Position numbers and translations under genes: made by a program. Positions 35,607-45,475 of a DNA stretch of 64,000 nucleotides are shown here, piece after piece. The DNA comes from UBA4416 sp040386075 (GTDB lineage Bacteria > Bacteroidota > Bacteroidia > B-17B0 > Aurantibacillaceae). Each line of letters begins with the position of its first letter. Position 1 is the first letter of the stretch. The notes below the pieces were generated by a model. It ran no database searches, was not told the DNA's origin, and saw only the letters and a program-made list of their open reading frames with translations. The DNA is taken from NCBI GenBank assembly GCA_040386075.1, contig JAZKGE010000013.1:1-64000 (forward strand), given 5' to 3'.

Positions 35607-37967
35607 TTATCTACATCCGGCTTCTCTATAATCTTTTTTTGCATTAGGATTATCCAATACCTGGAATGACATATACGGATCGCCGAATAGTTTACAGTAA
35701 CGTTCCGGATTTTTTTCCTTAGCTTTATGCAAAGCATCGCTAAACACGCGGCTATAGAACTTTTCGGGTAAATGTGATGCAATTGAAATGTAACTGAATA
35801 AAAGGTCTTCGCTTACATTTTCTACTTTTAAAAATGGTTCCAGTACTGTAGAAGAGAATTTAAAATCTTTTCCTCTGGTAAATACATAAGCCAGTTTTAA
35901 AGCATTTTGCCAACTAGCTTCTTTAAAGTTGTAAAAGCCTTTAATTTTATTGATACACGCTTCAATTTGAGCTTCAGCTCCATCAGTTGTATCTAAAGAT
36001 TCAATGATCTTAAATTGCCATTCAATATTCAAGCCATCCACCAATTTCTTTTTGATCTTACTTTTGTACAATGCATCAATTTCTTGTTGCATTTTACCTT
36101 GCTGCTCTTTTGTTCCAAGAGTTGTATCTAATTTTATAGAACAGAACATACGATTGTATCGTACCACATCACTTGTTGCATCAATTTTTTCTAACCGCTT
36201 AAACTCAGCGTAGTCATCTTCATCAACTATACTACTATTAGCAAGGTAATTAAAATATGCCCTGTTATTCAATAAATTAATAAACTGTGGGCTTTCAGGT
36301 ATTTTAAAACTATCCAATACATCTTCAGTATACTTTTTAGCTATTTTTTGGCTGGAGGCATATTCCATGATCTTATATGCCTGGCTCATCTTATTAGCTT
36401 TTACTGCCCTAGCGAAAGATATGGTTGAAAATCGTTGTTCTTTGTCTCCACTGATATCATAAGTTACATCCATGACCATTTGTGCAAAGCGCTGTTTCGC
36501 CAATACTGGTTCCAGCTCGTTTAATAATGCGCCATCATTATTTATTTTCTTAATAGCTTTTTCTTTCCCCATTTTTACCAAATCAGCATACTTTCCATCT
36601 TCCATTTCCAATTCAAACAATGCCCAGGAATCTTTTGTTTCGATATTAGGTGTGATCTTATTTTGCTGCATGCTTTGCAAAACTTTAGTTACACTCTCAG
36701 CACGCTTACGCTGTAATTTAGCATTTGCACCCGCATCTCCCTCAATAGAAGAATAAGCATAAATGTATAACCCGTCGATCATAAAATCAGGTTCGTTCAA
36801 TGCCTTAATGAAAGGTTGGATATCTTCAGGCTTGAATTCTGATTTATTTTTCTCAAATGGAATGGTGAAATTTAAGATAGAACTTTCTGAACGTGGCTCA
36901 AAAGCGGGTTTTAATCCTACCGTTGAATCTGCAGGAATAATACCAACCGGTGTACTACTTTCCTGATCACCTTTTTCAAGGTAACTCCGGGTAATAGTTT
37001 TACAAACGTGTCCGTCTTGCACTACAATTAAATTCAATTCATAAGGACCAGTAATTTTCGGATTGAATTTGCCCATCTCAATCCTCAACTTATTGATCTT
37101 AACTTTCTTTTTCGCTTTTGGATCAGGCTTGATCAAATTTTTAGAAAACACCTGATCTTTAGAAATTACTTTACCCATAACGCCTTTATTCTGAAGGTTG
37201 TTATCCACGATGTTATAGTCTGCTTTTTCATACTGTGAACGCTGAACAACATCTACCGCCAAACCATCTTTGGTTTTCTTTAGTAAACGTTTCAGATCTT
37301 TGAGGTTAGCATACTCCAGATATATTTTTCCGCCTTCTACTTTCAAACCCTTTTGTAAGACATCGTAGTTTTTCCATTTTTCGCAAGATTTACAGGACTT
37401 TGCATCAGGTGTTAATAGTTTTTTTGATTTGGTATTGTAAGGAACCGCTAATTCTTTTTTCATTTTAGCCCCCGTATTAAAGCTATCATAGCCGCCAAAC
37501 ACCGCCGTGGCTACTACTTTTTTACCATCTTTTTGCATTACACATTTGATACCGATCAACATGTATTGAGCTTTTAATAAAACTTCCTTGTCCTTTTTAT
37601 TGTTTGTCCAACGCACCCAAATAACTTTTGCTACATCTGCTGTTTTATAATTGTCGCGGCCTTTACTAACAGGAGCTAACATCGTTACCTCTTCTCCTTT
37701 TTTAGTTCCACCGGCTTTTACCAGGTTTTTTTTAACTTTCTCAGGATCAACTTTAGCAGCTCCGGCGCTGGCAAACTTTTTTGTATCAATAGCCGCCGCA
37801 TCCACTAATACCTGATTTACTTCAAAAGTATCAAGGCCGTTTGCCATTCTAAATTTATTGAGTTCTCTCACCAAAACGGCAGGAAGATCATCAATATTAA
37901 AATTATCCTGGGCCTGTGCTAACGATACAGAGAATAGAATTATGAAAGAAAATAGTAGTTTTCTCAT
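35607..37967 (-). CDS. Secreted CAP-like / OmpA-like multidomain protein
   Basis: 786 residues: signal peptide 1-19 (MRKLLFSFIILFSVSLAQA); a CAP/SCP-like region at about 28-170 (LVRELNKFRMANGL, VNQVLVDAAAIDTKKFA, KVIWVRWTNN); a CxxC-type site (SCKSCEKWKNYD, about 200-205); an OmpA-like segment at about 385-450 (FTIPFEKNKSEFKPEDIQPF, YAYSSIEGDAGANAKLQRKR); then a helical C-terminus ending GCR. The OmpA-like part keeps the R-x-x-x-V helix but lacks the canonical GHTD loop, so peptidoglycan binding is doubtful. Probably periplasmic or outer-membrane. No partner is obvious; phhA and its leader follow on the same strand. Function unknown. Confidence 0.75.
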   Translation of the reverse strand: MRKLLFSFIILFSVSLAQAQDNFNIDDLPAVLVRELNKFRMANGLDTFEVNQVLVDAAAIDTKKFASAGAAKVDPEKVKKNLVKAGGTKKGEEVTMLAPVSKGRDNYKTADVAKVIWVRWTNNKKDKEVLLKAQYMLIGIKCVMQKDGKKVVATAVFGGYDSFNTGAKMKKELAVPYNTKSKKLLTPDAKSCKSCEKWKNYDVLQKGLKVEGGKIYLEYANLKDLKRLLKKTKDGLAVDVVQRSQYEKADYNIVDNNLQNKGVMGKVISKDQVFSKNLIKPDPKAKKKVKINKLRIEMGKFNPKITGPYELNLIVVQDGHVCKTITRSYLEKGDQESSTPVGIIPADSTVGLKPAFEPRSESSILNFTIPFEKNKSEFKPEDIQPFIKALNEPDFMIDGLYIYAYSSIEGDAGANAKLQRKRAESVTKVLQSMQQNKITPNIETKDSWALFELEMEDGKYADLVKMGKEKAIKKINNDGALLNELEPVLAKQRFAQMVMDVTYDISGDKEQRFSTISFARAVKANKMSQAYKIMEYASSQKIAKKYTEDVLDSFKIPESPQFINLLNNRAYFNYLANSSIVDEDDYAEFKRLEKIDATSDVVRYNRMFCSIKLDTTLGTKEQQGKMQQEIDALYKSKIKKKLVDGLNIEWQFKIIESLDTTDGAEAQIEACINKIKGFYNFKEASWQNALKLAYVFTRGKDFKFSSTVLEPFLKVENVSEDLLFSYISIASHLPEKFYSRVFSDALHKAKEKNPERYCKLFGDPYMSFQVLDNPNAKKDYREAGCR

Positions 37968-38125
37968 AGTGGGGTGTTTAGTGTTTTAACAAATATTAAA
38001 AAAACCATCAACAAGTGCATCTAAGAGTATTCACAAACTATTAACAAATAAACAATTTCTTCGAAAATTCTACCAAATTTCAAGCCTCAATGATTATATT
38101 CGTAACTGATTATTGCACTTTTAAT

Positions 38126-39607
38126 ATGAAAAAAATACTGATTGCCAACCGGGGAGAAATTGCTTTACGTGTAATGCGAAGCGCTAAAGAAATGGGTATT
38201 AAAACAGTAGCTATTTATAGTGAGGCTGACAGAAATGCTCCTTTTGTAAGTTATGCTGATGAAGCAGTATGTGTTGGTCCGCCACCAAGTGCGCAATCAT
38301 ATTTACAAGGCGATAAGATCATTGCAATCTGTAAGGAATTGGGAGTGGATGGTATTCATCCGGGGTATGGATTCCTGTCTGAGAATGCAGATTTTGTTAG
38401 AAAAGTTCAAAAAGCAGGAATTACATTCATAGGGCCAAGCGCCGATGCAATGGATATGATGGGTGATAAACTAAGCGCCAAAGCTACAGCAAAAAAATAT
38501 AAGGTTCCTATGATCCCTGGATCTGAAGGAGCTATAAGCGATCTGGCCGAAGCTACAAAACTGGCTAAAGAAATAGGCTTTCCTTTGTTGATCAAAGCAT
38601 CTGCCGGTGGCGGAGGAAAGGGAATGCGTCTTGTAGAGAAAGAAAGTGAAGTGGAAGAACAAATGAAAATGGCTATCAGCGAAGCAATTTCTGCTTTTGG
38701 AAATGGCGCTGTATTTATTGAAAAATACGCGAGTGGTCCACGCCATATCGAGATCCAATTATTGGCAGATAACCACGGCAACTGCGTATATTTATTTGAA
38801 CGAGAATGTAGCATTCAACGTCGTCACCAAAAAGTGATAGAAGAAGCGCCGTCGGCAATATTAACTCCTGAGTTAAGAAAAGCGATGGGTGAATGTGCTG
38901 TAAATGTTGCTAAAGCTTGTAACTATAGTGGTGCCGGAACTGTTGAATTTTTAGTTGATGATAAATTGAATTTTTATTTCCTTGAAATGAACACTCGTTT
39001 ACAGGTAGAACATCCTGTTTCAGAAATGATCACTGGATTAGACTTAGTAAAAGAACAAATTAAAGTAGCCCGTGGCGAAAAATTATCGTTCACTCAGGAC
39101 GATCTGAAAATTAACGGGCACTCAATAGAAGTACGGGTTTGCGCCGAAGATCCAACCAATAATTTTCTACCGGATATTGGTACATTAAAAACTTACCGAG
39201 TTCCAACCGGACCTGGTGTTCGTGTAGATGATTCGTTTACCGAAGGAATGGATATTCCTATCTATTACGATCCAATGATCGCAAAATTAATTGTACATGG
39301 TAAAGACCGAACAGAAGCTATCGAAAAAATGTTACGCGCCATTCAGGATTATGAAATTACAGGCGTAGAAACAACGTTGCCATTCTGTTCGTTTGTTTTA
39401 AAGCACGAAGCCTTTGTGAGCGGCAATTTTGATACAGGTTTTATTCCTAAATACTTTAAACCCGAAATGTTAAATAAATCTAATTCAAATGAAGAGGAAG
39501 TTGCCTCTATTTTCGGAGCATTTATGGCATCTAATTTGACTACTAAAGCCAAAGAACAAGGCAAAGATCCTGAAGGAAAATCTAAATGGCGGTTAAACCG
39601 AGTTTAA
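38126..39607 (+). CDS. accC: Biotin carboxylase subunit of acyl-CoA carboxylase
   Basis: 493 residues from ATG 38126 (MKKILIANRGEIALRVM); an ATG 12 codons upstream adds a non-conserved tail. The biotin carboxylase N-domain, ATP-grasp (LLIKASAGGGGKGMRLV, EMNTRLQVEHPVSEM) and C-domain (IEVRVCAEDP) are complete. About 45 extra C-terminal residues (EEVASIFGAFMASNLTTKAK...) exceed the 450-residue AccC core and are common in Bacteroidota subunits of propionyl- or other acyl-CoA carboxylases. It carboxylates the biotin of a carrier protein using ATP and bicarbonate; carrier and carboxyltransferase genes are not in the window, so the acyl substrate is open. Its own terminator follows. Confidence 0.93.
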   Translation: MKKILIANRGEIALRVMRSAKEMGIKTVAIYSEADRNAPFVSYADEAVCVGPPPSAQSYLQGDKIIAICKELGVDGIHPGYGFLSENADFVRKVQKAGITFIGPSADAMDMMGDKLSAKATAKKYKVPMIPGSEGAISDLAEATKLAKEIGFPLLIKASAGGGGKGMRLVEKESEVEEQMKMAISEAISAFGNGAVFIEKYASGPRHIEIQLLADNHGNCVYLFERECSIQRRHQKVIEEAPSAILTPELRKAMGECAVNVAKACNYSGAGTVEFLVDDKLNFYFLEMNTRLQVEHPVSEMITGLDLVKEQIKVARGEKLSFTQDDLKINGHSIEVRVCAEDPTNNFLPDIGTLKTYRVPTGPGVRVDDSFTEGMDIPIYYDPMIAKLIVHGKDRTEAIEKMLRAIQDYEITGVETTLPFCSFVLKHEAFVSGNFDTGFIPKYFKPEMLNKSNSNEEEVASIFGAFMASNLTTKAKEQGKDPEGKSKWRLNRV

Positions 39608-39612
39608 TTTAG

Positions 39613-39637
39613 AAGGTAACCTAAGGGTTACCTTTTT
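39613..39637 (+). terminator. Intrinsic terminator behind accC
   Basis: AAGGTAACC (39613-39621, starting at the A pair) pairs with GGTTACCTT (39626-39634) around a TAAG loop and is followed by T5. It separates accC from the DUF4294 operon. Confidence 0.92.
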
Positions 39638-39658
39638 CGTTTAAGGAATTAACAACAA

Positions 39659-40288
39659 ATGAAACATAGTGTCATATCAAAATTAAAATTAACAATTGTC
39701 TTGAGCAGTTTGTTTTTTCATTTTTTTGCTCAAACCGGAGATGATGTGACCGTTCCAACGGAAAACCCAAAAATAGTTTATAAAGTTTGGGCCGAAGTAA
39801 TCAATGGAGATACTGTTCCAAGTATCCGTTTACCGGACATTTGGGTTTATGCAGACTATCCCTATAAAACAAAAAAACAATACGAAGCCTGGAACAGAAC
39901 CAAGTATAATGTCAAAAAAGTATATCCTTATGCTATTCTTGCAGCAGCTAAACTAAAAGAATATAACCGTATTATGGAAAAAATGCCAACCGAAGCTACT
40001 AAAAAAGCCTACTTGAAAACGGTTGAGAAAGAACTTAAAGCAGAGTTTGAAGAACCATTGAAAGATCTGACAACAACCCAAGGAAGAATCTTATTGAAGT
40101 TAATTGACCGCGAAACAGGTAACACCAGTTACGAATTGGTAAAAGATTTTAGAGGCGGGTTTCAGGCTTTTATGTGGCAAAGTGTAGCGCGTTTATTTGG
40201 AAACAACATGAAATCAGAATACGATCCAACAGGAGATGATATCATGACCGAACGTGCTATTAAATTAGTAGAAGCAGGTCAGTTTTAA
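39659..40288 (+). CDS. DUF4294 family secreted protein
   Basis: 209 residues: signal peptide 1-24 and a mature domain with the pattern GDTVPSIRLPDIWVYADYPY, YAILAAAKLKEYN, TQGRILLKLIDRETGNTSYE and FRGGFQAFMWQSVARLFGNN, which I recognise as DUF4294, a Bacteroidota-restricted family of unknown function (probably periplasmic, helix-rich). It is the first gene of a run of six closely spaced plus-strand genes (gaps of 45, -1, 7, 5 and 13 bases) that continues to 46606. ATG start. Confidence 0.88.
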   Translation: MKHSVISKLKLTIVLSSLFFHFFAQTGDDVTVPTENPKIVYKVWAEVINGDTVPSIRLPDIWVYADYPYKTKKQYEAWNRTKYNVKKVYPYAILAAAKLKEYNRIMEKMPTEATKKAYLKTVEKELKAEFEEPLKDLTTTQGRILLKLIDRETGNTSYELVKDFRGGFQAFMWQSVARLFGNNMKSEYDPTGDDIMTERAIKLVEAGQF

Positions 40289-40333
40289 GTTTTAAAATCG
40301 TATTTTTAATCTCACTATTTATTGCCATAAATT

Positions 40334-41719
40334 ATGAGTCAAACTAAGCTGTTTTTTACCTTTTTTTTCTTTTTTTTAACCCAATTTGTTCGATCACAAA
40401 ATACCGACAGCATAGCTCTTCGTAAAAATTTTGATTACTATTTAACTAAAAGTAATTGTTATAAAAATTTAGAATTTCTTACTACCAAGATCGAAAGCCG
40501 TTTAAGTGGTTCCCCCGGGGCAGCTAAAGCTGTTATTTGGGCAAAAAGAGCCATGTATGAAGCAGGTGCTGATACCGTATATTTACAGCCTTGCATGGTG
40601 CCACATTGGGTGCGTGGCGAAAAGGAAACGCTTTATTCTATCAATCCAAAAACCAGACAGCGAGTTACCTACTCTATCTGTGCATTGGGTAATTCAACAG
40701 CTACGCCAAAGATCGGATTAAATGCGCCGGTAATTGTAGTTAATAATTATGCTCAACTTGATTCCTTAGGCGAAAAGAATATCAAAGGAAAAATTGTATT
40801 CTACAATGTTTATTTTGATCACCGTCATTTAAATACCGGCTCTTGTTATGGCGAAACTGTAACTTACCGTTATTCCGGACCAAGTAAAGCAGCAAAATAT
40901 GGCGCTGTAGCTACAATTGTTCGTAGTATGAGTTCTATCAATAATGATTTTCCTCATACAGGCGTGATGGGTTACGATACAACTGCTTCAAAAAATAAAA
41001 TCCCGGCCTGCGCTATTAGTTTTAGCAGTGCAGATAAATTACTTGAACAGTTAAAAAATTATCCTGCGCTAACACTTAATTTGAAAATGAACTGCCAGCA
41101 ATTACCAAAAGAATTATCGTACAATGTAGTTGGCGAAATTAAAGGCTCTGAAAAACCACAAGAAATTATTATGGCAGGCGGGCATTTGGATGCCTGGGAT
41201 AACGGACAAGGTGCACATGATGATGGTGCAGGTGTTGTACAAGCCATAGAAGTGTTAGCTATGTACAAAAAGCAAAACATCAAACCAAAACATACCATAC
41301 GCGCTGTTGCTTTTATGAATGAAGAGAACGGCGGTGCGGGCGGACAGGCTTATTTTGATGACACAAAGAAAAACAACTTAAAACACATTGCTGCTCTTGA
41401 AAGCGATGCCGGTGGTTTTTCGCCAAGAGGAATTGCGGTTGATACAACTATGGGTGCTTATAAAAAGATATTAAGCTGGAAGCCATTACTCGACCCATAC
41501 TTCCTGCAATTTATTAAACAAGAGGGACATGGCGCTGATATAGGATATCTCAAAGAAATTGGAGTACCGCTTATTGGCTTTGAACCTGACGGACAAAAAT
41601 ATTTTGATTATCATCATACTGCAGATGATACATTTGATAAGATCAATAAACGCGAACTGGAATTGAGTTCAGGTGTTATTGGTTCCATTATTTATTTAAT
41701 TGACACGAAAGGTTGGTAA
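40334..41719 (+). CDS. M28-family zinc peptidase (carboxypeptidase Q-like)
   Basis: 461 residues: signal peptide 1-21, a protease-associated (PA) insertion at about 130-250, and the M28 catalytic domain with zinc ligands and catalytic residues in GGHLDAWDNGQGAHDDGAG, FMNEENGGAGG, LESDAGGFSP and the final HHTADDTFD. All expected His, Asp and Glu positions are present. It is an exported aminopeptidase or dipeptidase acting in the periplasm or outside. Its stop overlaps the start of the MMPL transporter by one base (TAATG), so the two are translationally coupled. Confidence 0.94.
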   Translation: MSQTKLFFTFFFFFLTQFVRSQNTDSIALRKNFDYYLTKSNCYKNLEFLTTKIESRLSGSPGAAKAVIWAKRAMYEAGADTVYLQPCMVPHWVRGEKETLYSINPKTRQRVTYSICALGNSTATPKIGLNAPVIVVNNYAQLDSLGEKNIKGKIVFYNVYFDHRHLNTGSCYGETVTYRYSGPSKAAKYGAVATIVRSMSSINNDFPHTGVMGYDTTASKNKIPACAISFSSADKLLEQLKNYPALTLNLKMNCQQLPKELSYNVVGEIKGSEKPQEIIMAGGHLDAWDNGQGAHDDGAGVVQAIEVLAMYKKQNIKPKHTIRAVAFMNEENGGAGGQAYFDDTKKNNLKHIAALESDAGGFSPRGIAVDTTMGAYKKILSWKPLLDPYFLQFIKQEGHGADIGYLKEIGVPLIGFEPDGQKYFDYHHTADDTFDKINKRELELSSGVIGSIIYLIDTKGW

Positions 41720-43980
41720 TGAAAGTATCTCAAAAAATAATAAATTATACCGTTCTGATCTTTGTAGTAGCGTTTAGTGTATTATGTGCATTTGAAGTAC
41801 GACACCTAAAATTTGATTATGATTTTGAAGCATTCTTCCCAAATGAAGACAGCGAACTGGAAGTTTATGAAACACATCGAAACCGCTTTGAATGGGACAA
41901 TGAATTTGTATTACTTGGTCTAGAGAACAAAAAAGGTATTTTCAAAAAAGACTTCCTTATCAAAATTGATACCCTAACCAAAGAGCTAAATGCGATGGCT
42001 TATGTGAGCAGGGTTATTTCTCCAACAAATATTAAAAATATTTCGTTAAGTGGATTAGCACCTGTACAAAAACGTTTGCTGCATATTGATGATGAAAGTC
42101 TATATAAAGATGACAGCACTAATATTTACAATACGCCAGAACTCATAGGGTCATTTTTTCCTAAAGACGCAAAATCGCTTTCAATTTTCATAAAAACAGA
42201 CGAAGGTTTAAGTAAAAAAAAATCAGACAGCCTTGCGCGGAACATCGAAAGAACTTTCAAGAAGTACAATTTTGATGAAGTTCATTTTGTAGGACGTATT
42301 GTTGCACAGGATGTCTATTTAAAAAACCTGGAGCGTGAGTTTGTTTACTTTTTAGGTATTTCGTTCGTGCTGATCATATTATTTTTATGGCTCTCATTTC
42401 GCTCACTATACGGCGTAGTAGTTCCTATCACTATTGTTATCGTTTCTATTTTTTGGACATTAGGCATCATGGCCATGATGGGACAATCATTGGATATTAT
42501 GACAGTGATGTTGCCAACGATGATATTTATTGCAGGGATGAGTGATGTGGTACACTTCTTCTCTAAATATTTTGAAGAAGTCTCGAAGGGAACTGAAAGG
42601 CAAAAAATATATCCATTGATCTTAAAGGAAGTTGGCTTTCCTACTTTCTTAACTTTGATAACAACCGCAGTAGGTTTCTTGTCGCTTTTGTTTTCAAGTA
42701 TTAAACCCATAAAAGATTTTGGTATTTACACAACAGTAGGTATTATCATTGCTTTTGCATTAACCTATACTTTATTGCCTGCCCTGCTCTACTTTTTTAC
42801 TCCAAAAAAACTGGTTGCAGTCCATAGCCACGATAACAGAACATACAATGCAATGCGCAAAGTTTTATTCTGGATCTTCCGAAGTCAAAAAACGATCATT
42901 GTTATTTCGTGTGTAATAGTAGCACTTTCGATAGTTGGTGTTTATAAAATAAAGGTCAATAATATTTTACTGGAAGATCTATCTGATACCGTAAAAATAA
43001 AACAGGACTTTGTGTTCTTTGATCAACACTATAGTGGCGCACGACCATTAGAACTGGCCATCGAAATTAAGAATCCGAATAAAACAGTGTGGGATTACGA
43101 CATCATGAAACAATTGAATGATGTGGATATTTTTCTTAAAAAAGAATACCATGCCGGTTTTATGTATTCGCCGGCTATGCTTACACGAACATTGAACAAA
43201 GCATTGAATGATGAGATATCAGGCGAGGGAAAATTTCCAAACGCAGAAGATTATGAAGAGATCAAAGAACAACTCATCAAAAATAAAAAAAACAAAGACA
43301 TTAAACGCATCATTACCGTTGATGGAAAGTTTGCTCGCATCAATGGCAAAATTACAGACATTGGAAGCATCATTGTTAATGAACGTAATGCACATTTACA
43401 GGAATTCATCAAAACACATGTTAACTCCAACGATATTGAAATAAAAATAACAGGTGCAGCGCATTTAATAGATCGCAATAACGAATATATGGTAAGCAAC
43501 ATGACGCAGGGCTTCTTATTTTCGATTATTGTCATTGCAATTTTAACTTATTTTTTACACCGTAGCTGGCGAATGGTGATCGTATTTATCTTGCCAAACT
43601 TTATTCCATTATTGATCATTGCCGGTATTATGGGCTTTGCGGGTATTGAATTAAAAGCTGCAACCTCATTGGTATTCAGTATTGCTTTTGGGGTAGCCAC
43701 GGATGATACGATCCATTTTATCTCGCGATTAAAAATAGAGCTAGGTTATGGAAAATCGCTGGTTTACGCTTTTAAACGAACTTATTTTGAAACAGGAAAA
43801 CCAATTTTATTAACCACATTTATTTTAATGGGAGGTTTCATCAGTTTAATGGTGAGCGATTTTCAAAGCACGTTTTATTTTGGATTTTTAATTTGCATCA
43901 CTATTATTATTGCAGTAATAGCCGACATATTTTTATTACCTGTTCTATTATTCTGGATCTTGGGAAAACGAAAAAAATAA
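41719..43980 (+). CDS. MMPL/RND-superfamily transporter
   Basis: 753 residues from the ATG at 41719 that overlaps the peptidase stop; a TTG two codons upstream is less likely. There are two halves, each with one helix, a periplasmic loop and a five-helix bundle: helices near 10-28, 205-360 and 390-410, 595-750. MMPL signatures include IFIAGMSDVVHFFSKYFEE and the second-half equivalent IAFGVATDDTIHFISRLK. The family exports lipids or hydrophobic compounds using proton motive force; no membrane-fusion protein or TolC partner is near, consistent with the hopanoid/lipid-type RND branch. Substrate unknown. Confidence 0.92.
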   Translation: MKVSQKIINYTVLIFVVAFSVLCAFEVRHLKFDYDFEAFFPNEDSELEVYETHRNRFEWDNEFVLLGLENKKGIFKKDFLIKIDTLTKELNAMAYVSRVISPTNIKNISLSGLAPVQKRLLHIDDESLYKDDSTNIYNTPELIGSFFPKDAKSLSIFIKTDEGLSKKKSDSLARNIERTFKKYNFDEVHFVGRIVAQDVYLKNLEREFVYFLGISFVLIILFLWLSFRSLYGVVVPITIVIVSIFWTLGIMAMMGQSLDIMTVMLPTMIFIAGMSDVVHFFSKYFEEVSKGTERQKIYPLILKEVGFPTFLTLITTAVGFLSLLFSSIKPIKDFGIYTTVGIIIAFALTYTLLPALLYFFTPKKLVAVHSHDNRTYNAMRKVLFWIFRSQKTIIVISCVIVALSIVGVYKIKVNNILLEDLSDTVKIKQDFVFFDQHYSGARPLELAIEIKNPNKTVWDYDIMKQLNDVDIFLKKEYHAGFMYSPAMLTRTLNKALNDEISGEGKFPNAEDYEEIKEQLIKNKKNKDIKRIITVDGKFARINGKITDIGSIIVNERNAHLQEFIKTHVNSNDIEIKITGAAHLIDRNNEYMVSNMTQGFLFSIIVIAILTYFLHRSWRMVIVFILPNFIPLLIIAGIMGFAGIELKAATSLVFSIAFGVATDDTIHFISRLKIELGYGKSLVYAFKRTYFETGKPILLTTFILMGGFISLMVSDFQSTFYFGFLICITIIIAVIADIFLLPVLLFWILGKRKK

Positions 43981-43987
43981 ATTAAAA

Positions 43988-44485
43988 ATGGAAATCATTT
44001 TAAGACGCTGGCATATTGATGATCTGGATACACTGGTAGCTATTGCTAATAATAAAAACATTGCTCAATACATGGCTGATGTATTTCCCCATCCATATAC
44101 ACATGAAAAAGGGAGAACATTCATCGAATTTGCAACCACCAACTCAACAGCCAATATATTTGCAATTACCATTGATGGTAAACCTGTAGGGAGCATAGGT
44201 CTACACTTACAAGCAGATATTTTAAGAAAAAATGCTGAGATCGGCTATTGGCTGGCTGAAGCATATTGGGGAAAAGGAGTTATGCCACAAGCCATTGATC
44301 AAATAGTAGAACTTGGTTTTAACACAATGGATGTCGTGCGGATCTTTGCAAGAATCTATGGCAGTAACATCCCTTCACAAAAAGTGATCGAAAAAGCAAA
44401 TTTCAAACTGGAAGGAAGATTTGAAAAAACGATCTTTAAGAATAATGAATTTTTGGATGAATTAATTTACGCTATCAGAAAATAA
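43988..44485 (+). CDS. GNAT N-acetyltransferase, RimJ/RimL type
   Basis: 165 residues. An N-terminal LRRWHIDDLDTLVAIANN strand-helix is followed by SIGLHLQ, the acetyl-CoA site IGYWLAEAYWGKGVMPQAID and a final FKLEGRFEKTIFKNNEFLDE, which fit the RimJ/RimL branch that acetylates protein N-termini or small amines. Cytoplasmic. The gene lies 7 bases after the MMPL gene and 5 before pfkA. The ATG start is certain. Substrate unknown. Confidence 0.93.
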   Translation: MEIILRRWHIDDLDTLVAIANNKNIAQYMADVFPHPYTHEKGRTFIEFATTNSTANIFAITIDGKPVGSIGLHLQADILRKNAEIGYWLAEAYWGKGVMPQAIDQIVELGFNTMDVVRIFARIYGSNIPSQKVIEKANFKLEGRFEKTIFKNNEFLDELIYAIRK

Positions 44486-44490
44486 ACATC

Positions 44491-45462
44491 ATGATAAAAA
44501 AAATCGGTTTAATTACATCAGGCGGAGATGCTCCTGGTATGAATGCCTGCATCAGAGCTGTAGTAAGAACTGCCCGCGCTGAAAAAATTGACGTAGTAGG
44601 TTTTTACAGAGGTTATGAAGGATTGATAGATAATGATCATATTCATTTAACCAAAAGCACAGTTTCCAATATTATTCACCGTGGAGGTACAATTTTAAAA
44701 ACTGCCCGAAGTAAACGCTTTATGACTTCTGAGGGAATGCAAACTGCGGTTCAAACCTTACAAAAACATCAATTGGATGGATTTATTGTTATTGGTGGCG
44801 ACGGGAGTTTTAAAGGTGCTTTGGAATTAAGTAAACAACATGCTGTCCAAACTGTGGGTTGCCCTGGAACGATTGATAATGACCTGGTAGGAACTGACTT
44901 TACTATTGGTTACGATACAGCGATTAATACGGTAACAGAAGCAATTGATAAGATACGAGACACAGCTGAAAGTCACGACCGCATTTTTGTAGTAGAAGTG
45001 ATGGGCCGCGATGCCGGGTTGATTGCTTTAAGAAGTGCCATTGCCTGTGGTGCAGAGGCAATATTAATTCCAGAAAGAAAAGATGATCTGGAAATTCTAT
45101 TAGAAAAGAAAAAATCGTGGCGTAAGACCAAAAAAAGCAGGATCATTATTGTGGCTGAAGGCGACGAGCATGGCGGTGCTTTTGGTATTGGAAATTTACT
45201 GAAAAAGGAATGGCCGGAGTTTGATATCAGAATTTCAATTCTTGGCCACATACAACGAGGCGGTAACCCTACTTGCATGGAACGTGTAAATGCAAGCTTA
45301 ATGGGTTATTACGCTGTAAAAGCATTGCAAAGCGGACGCAGTAACGAAATGATAGGCATTGTTAATAAGCAGGTTTGTTATACTCCCTTTGTTGATGCAG
45401 TAAAGCACATTGATGAATTGAACCCTGAAATGTTACAAATACTGGATATTTTATCGGCTTAA
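44491..45462 (+). CDS. pfkA: ATP-dependent 6-phosphofructokinase
   Basis: 323 residues, the usual PfkA length. ATP site GGDAPGMNACIRA at 11-23 and GGDGSF; catalytic TIDND segment (GCPGTIDNDLVGTDFTIGYD); substrate-binding VEVMGRDAG and HIQRGGNPT. It phosphorylates fructose 6-phosphate, the committed step of glycolysis. The G-G-D-G-S pattern indicates ATP rather than pyrophosphate as donor. It lies within the peptidase-to-TPR operon, an unusual set of neighbours that gives no further hint of regulation. Confidence 0.97.
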   Translation: MIKKIGLITSGGDAPGMNACIRAVVRTARAEKIDVVGFYRGYEGLIDNDHIHLTKSTVSNIIHRGGTILKTARSKRFMTSEGMQTAVQTLQKHQLDGFIVIGGDGSFKGALELSKQHAVQTVGCPGTIDNDLVGTDFTIGYDTAINTVTEAIDKIRDTAESHDRIFVVEVMGRDAGLIALRSAIACGAEAILIPERKDDLEILLEKKKSWRKTKKSRIIIVAEGDEHGGAFGIGNLLKKEWPEFDIRISILGHIQRGGNPTCMERVNASLMGYYAVKALQSGRSNEMIGIVNKQVCYTPFVDAVKHIDELNPEMLQILDILSA

Positions 45463-45475
45463 AAATAATATTCAG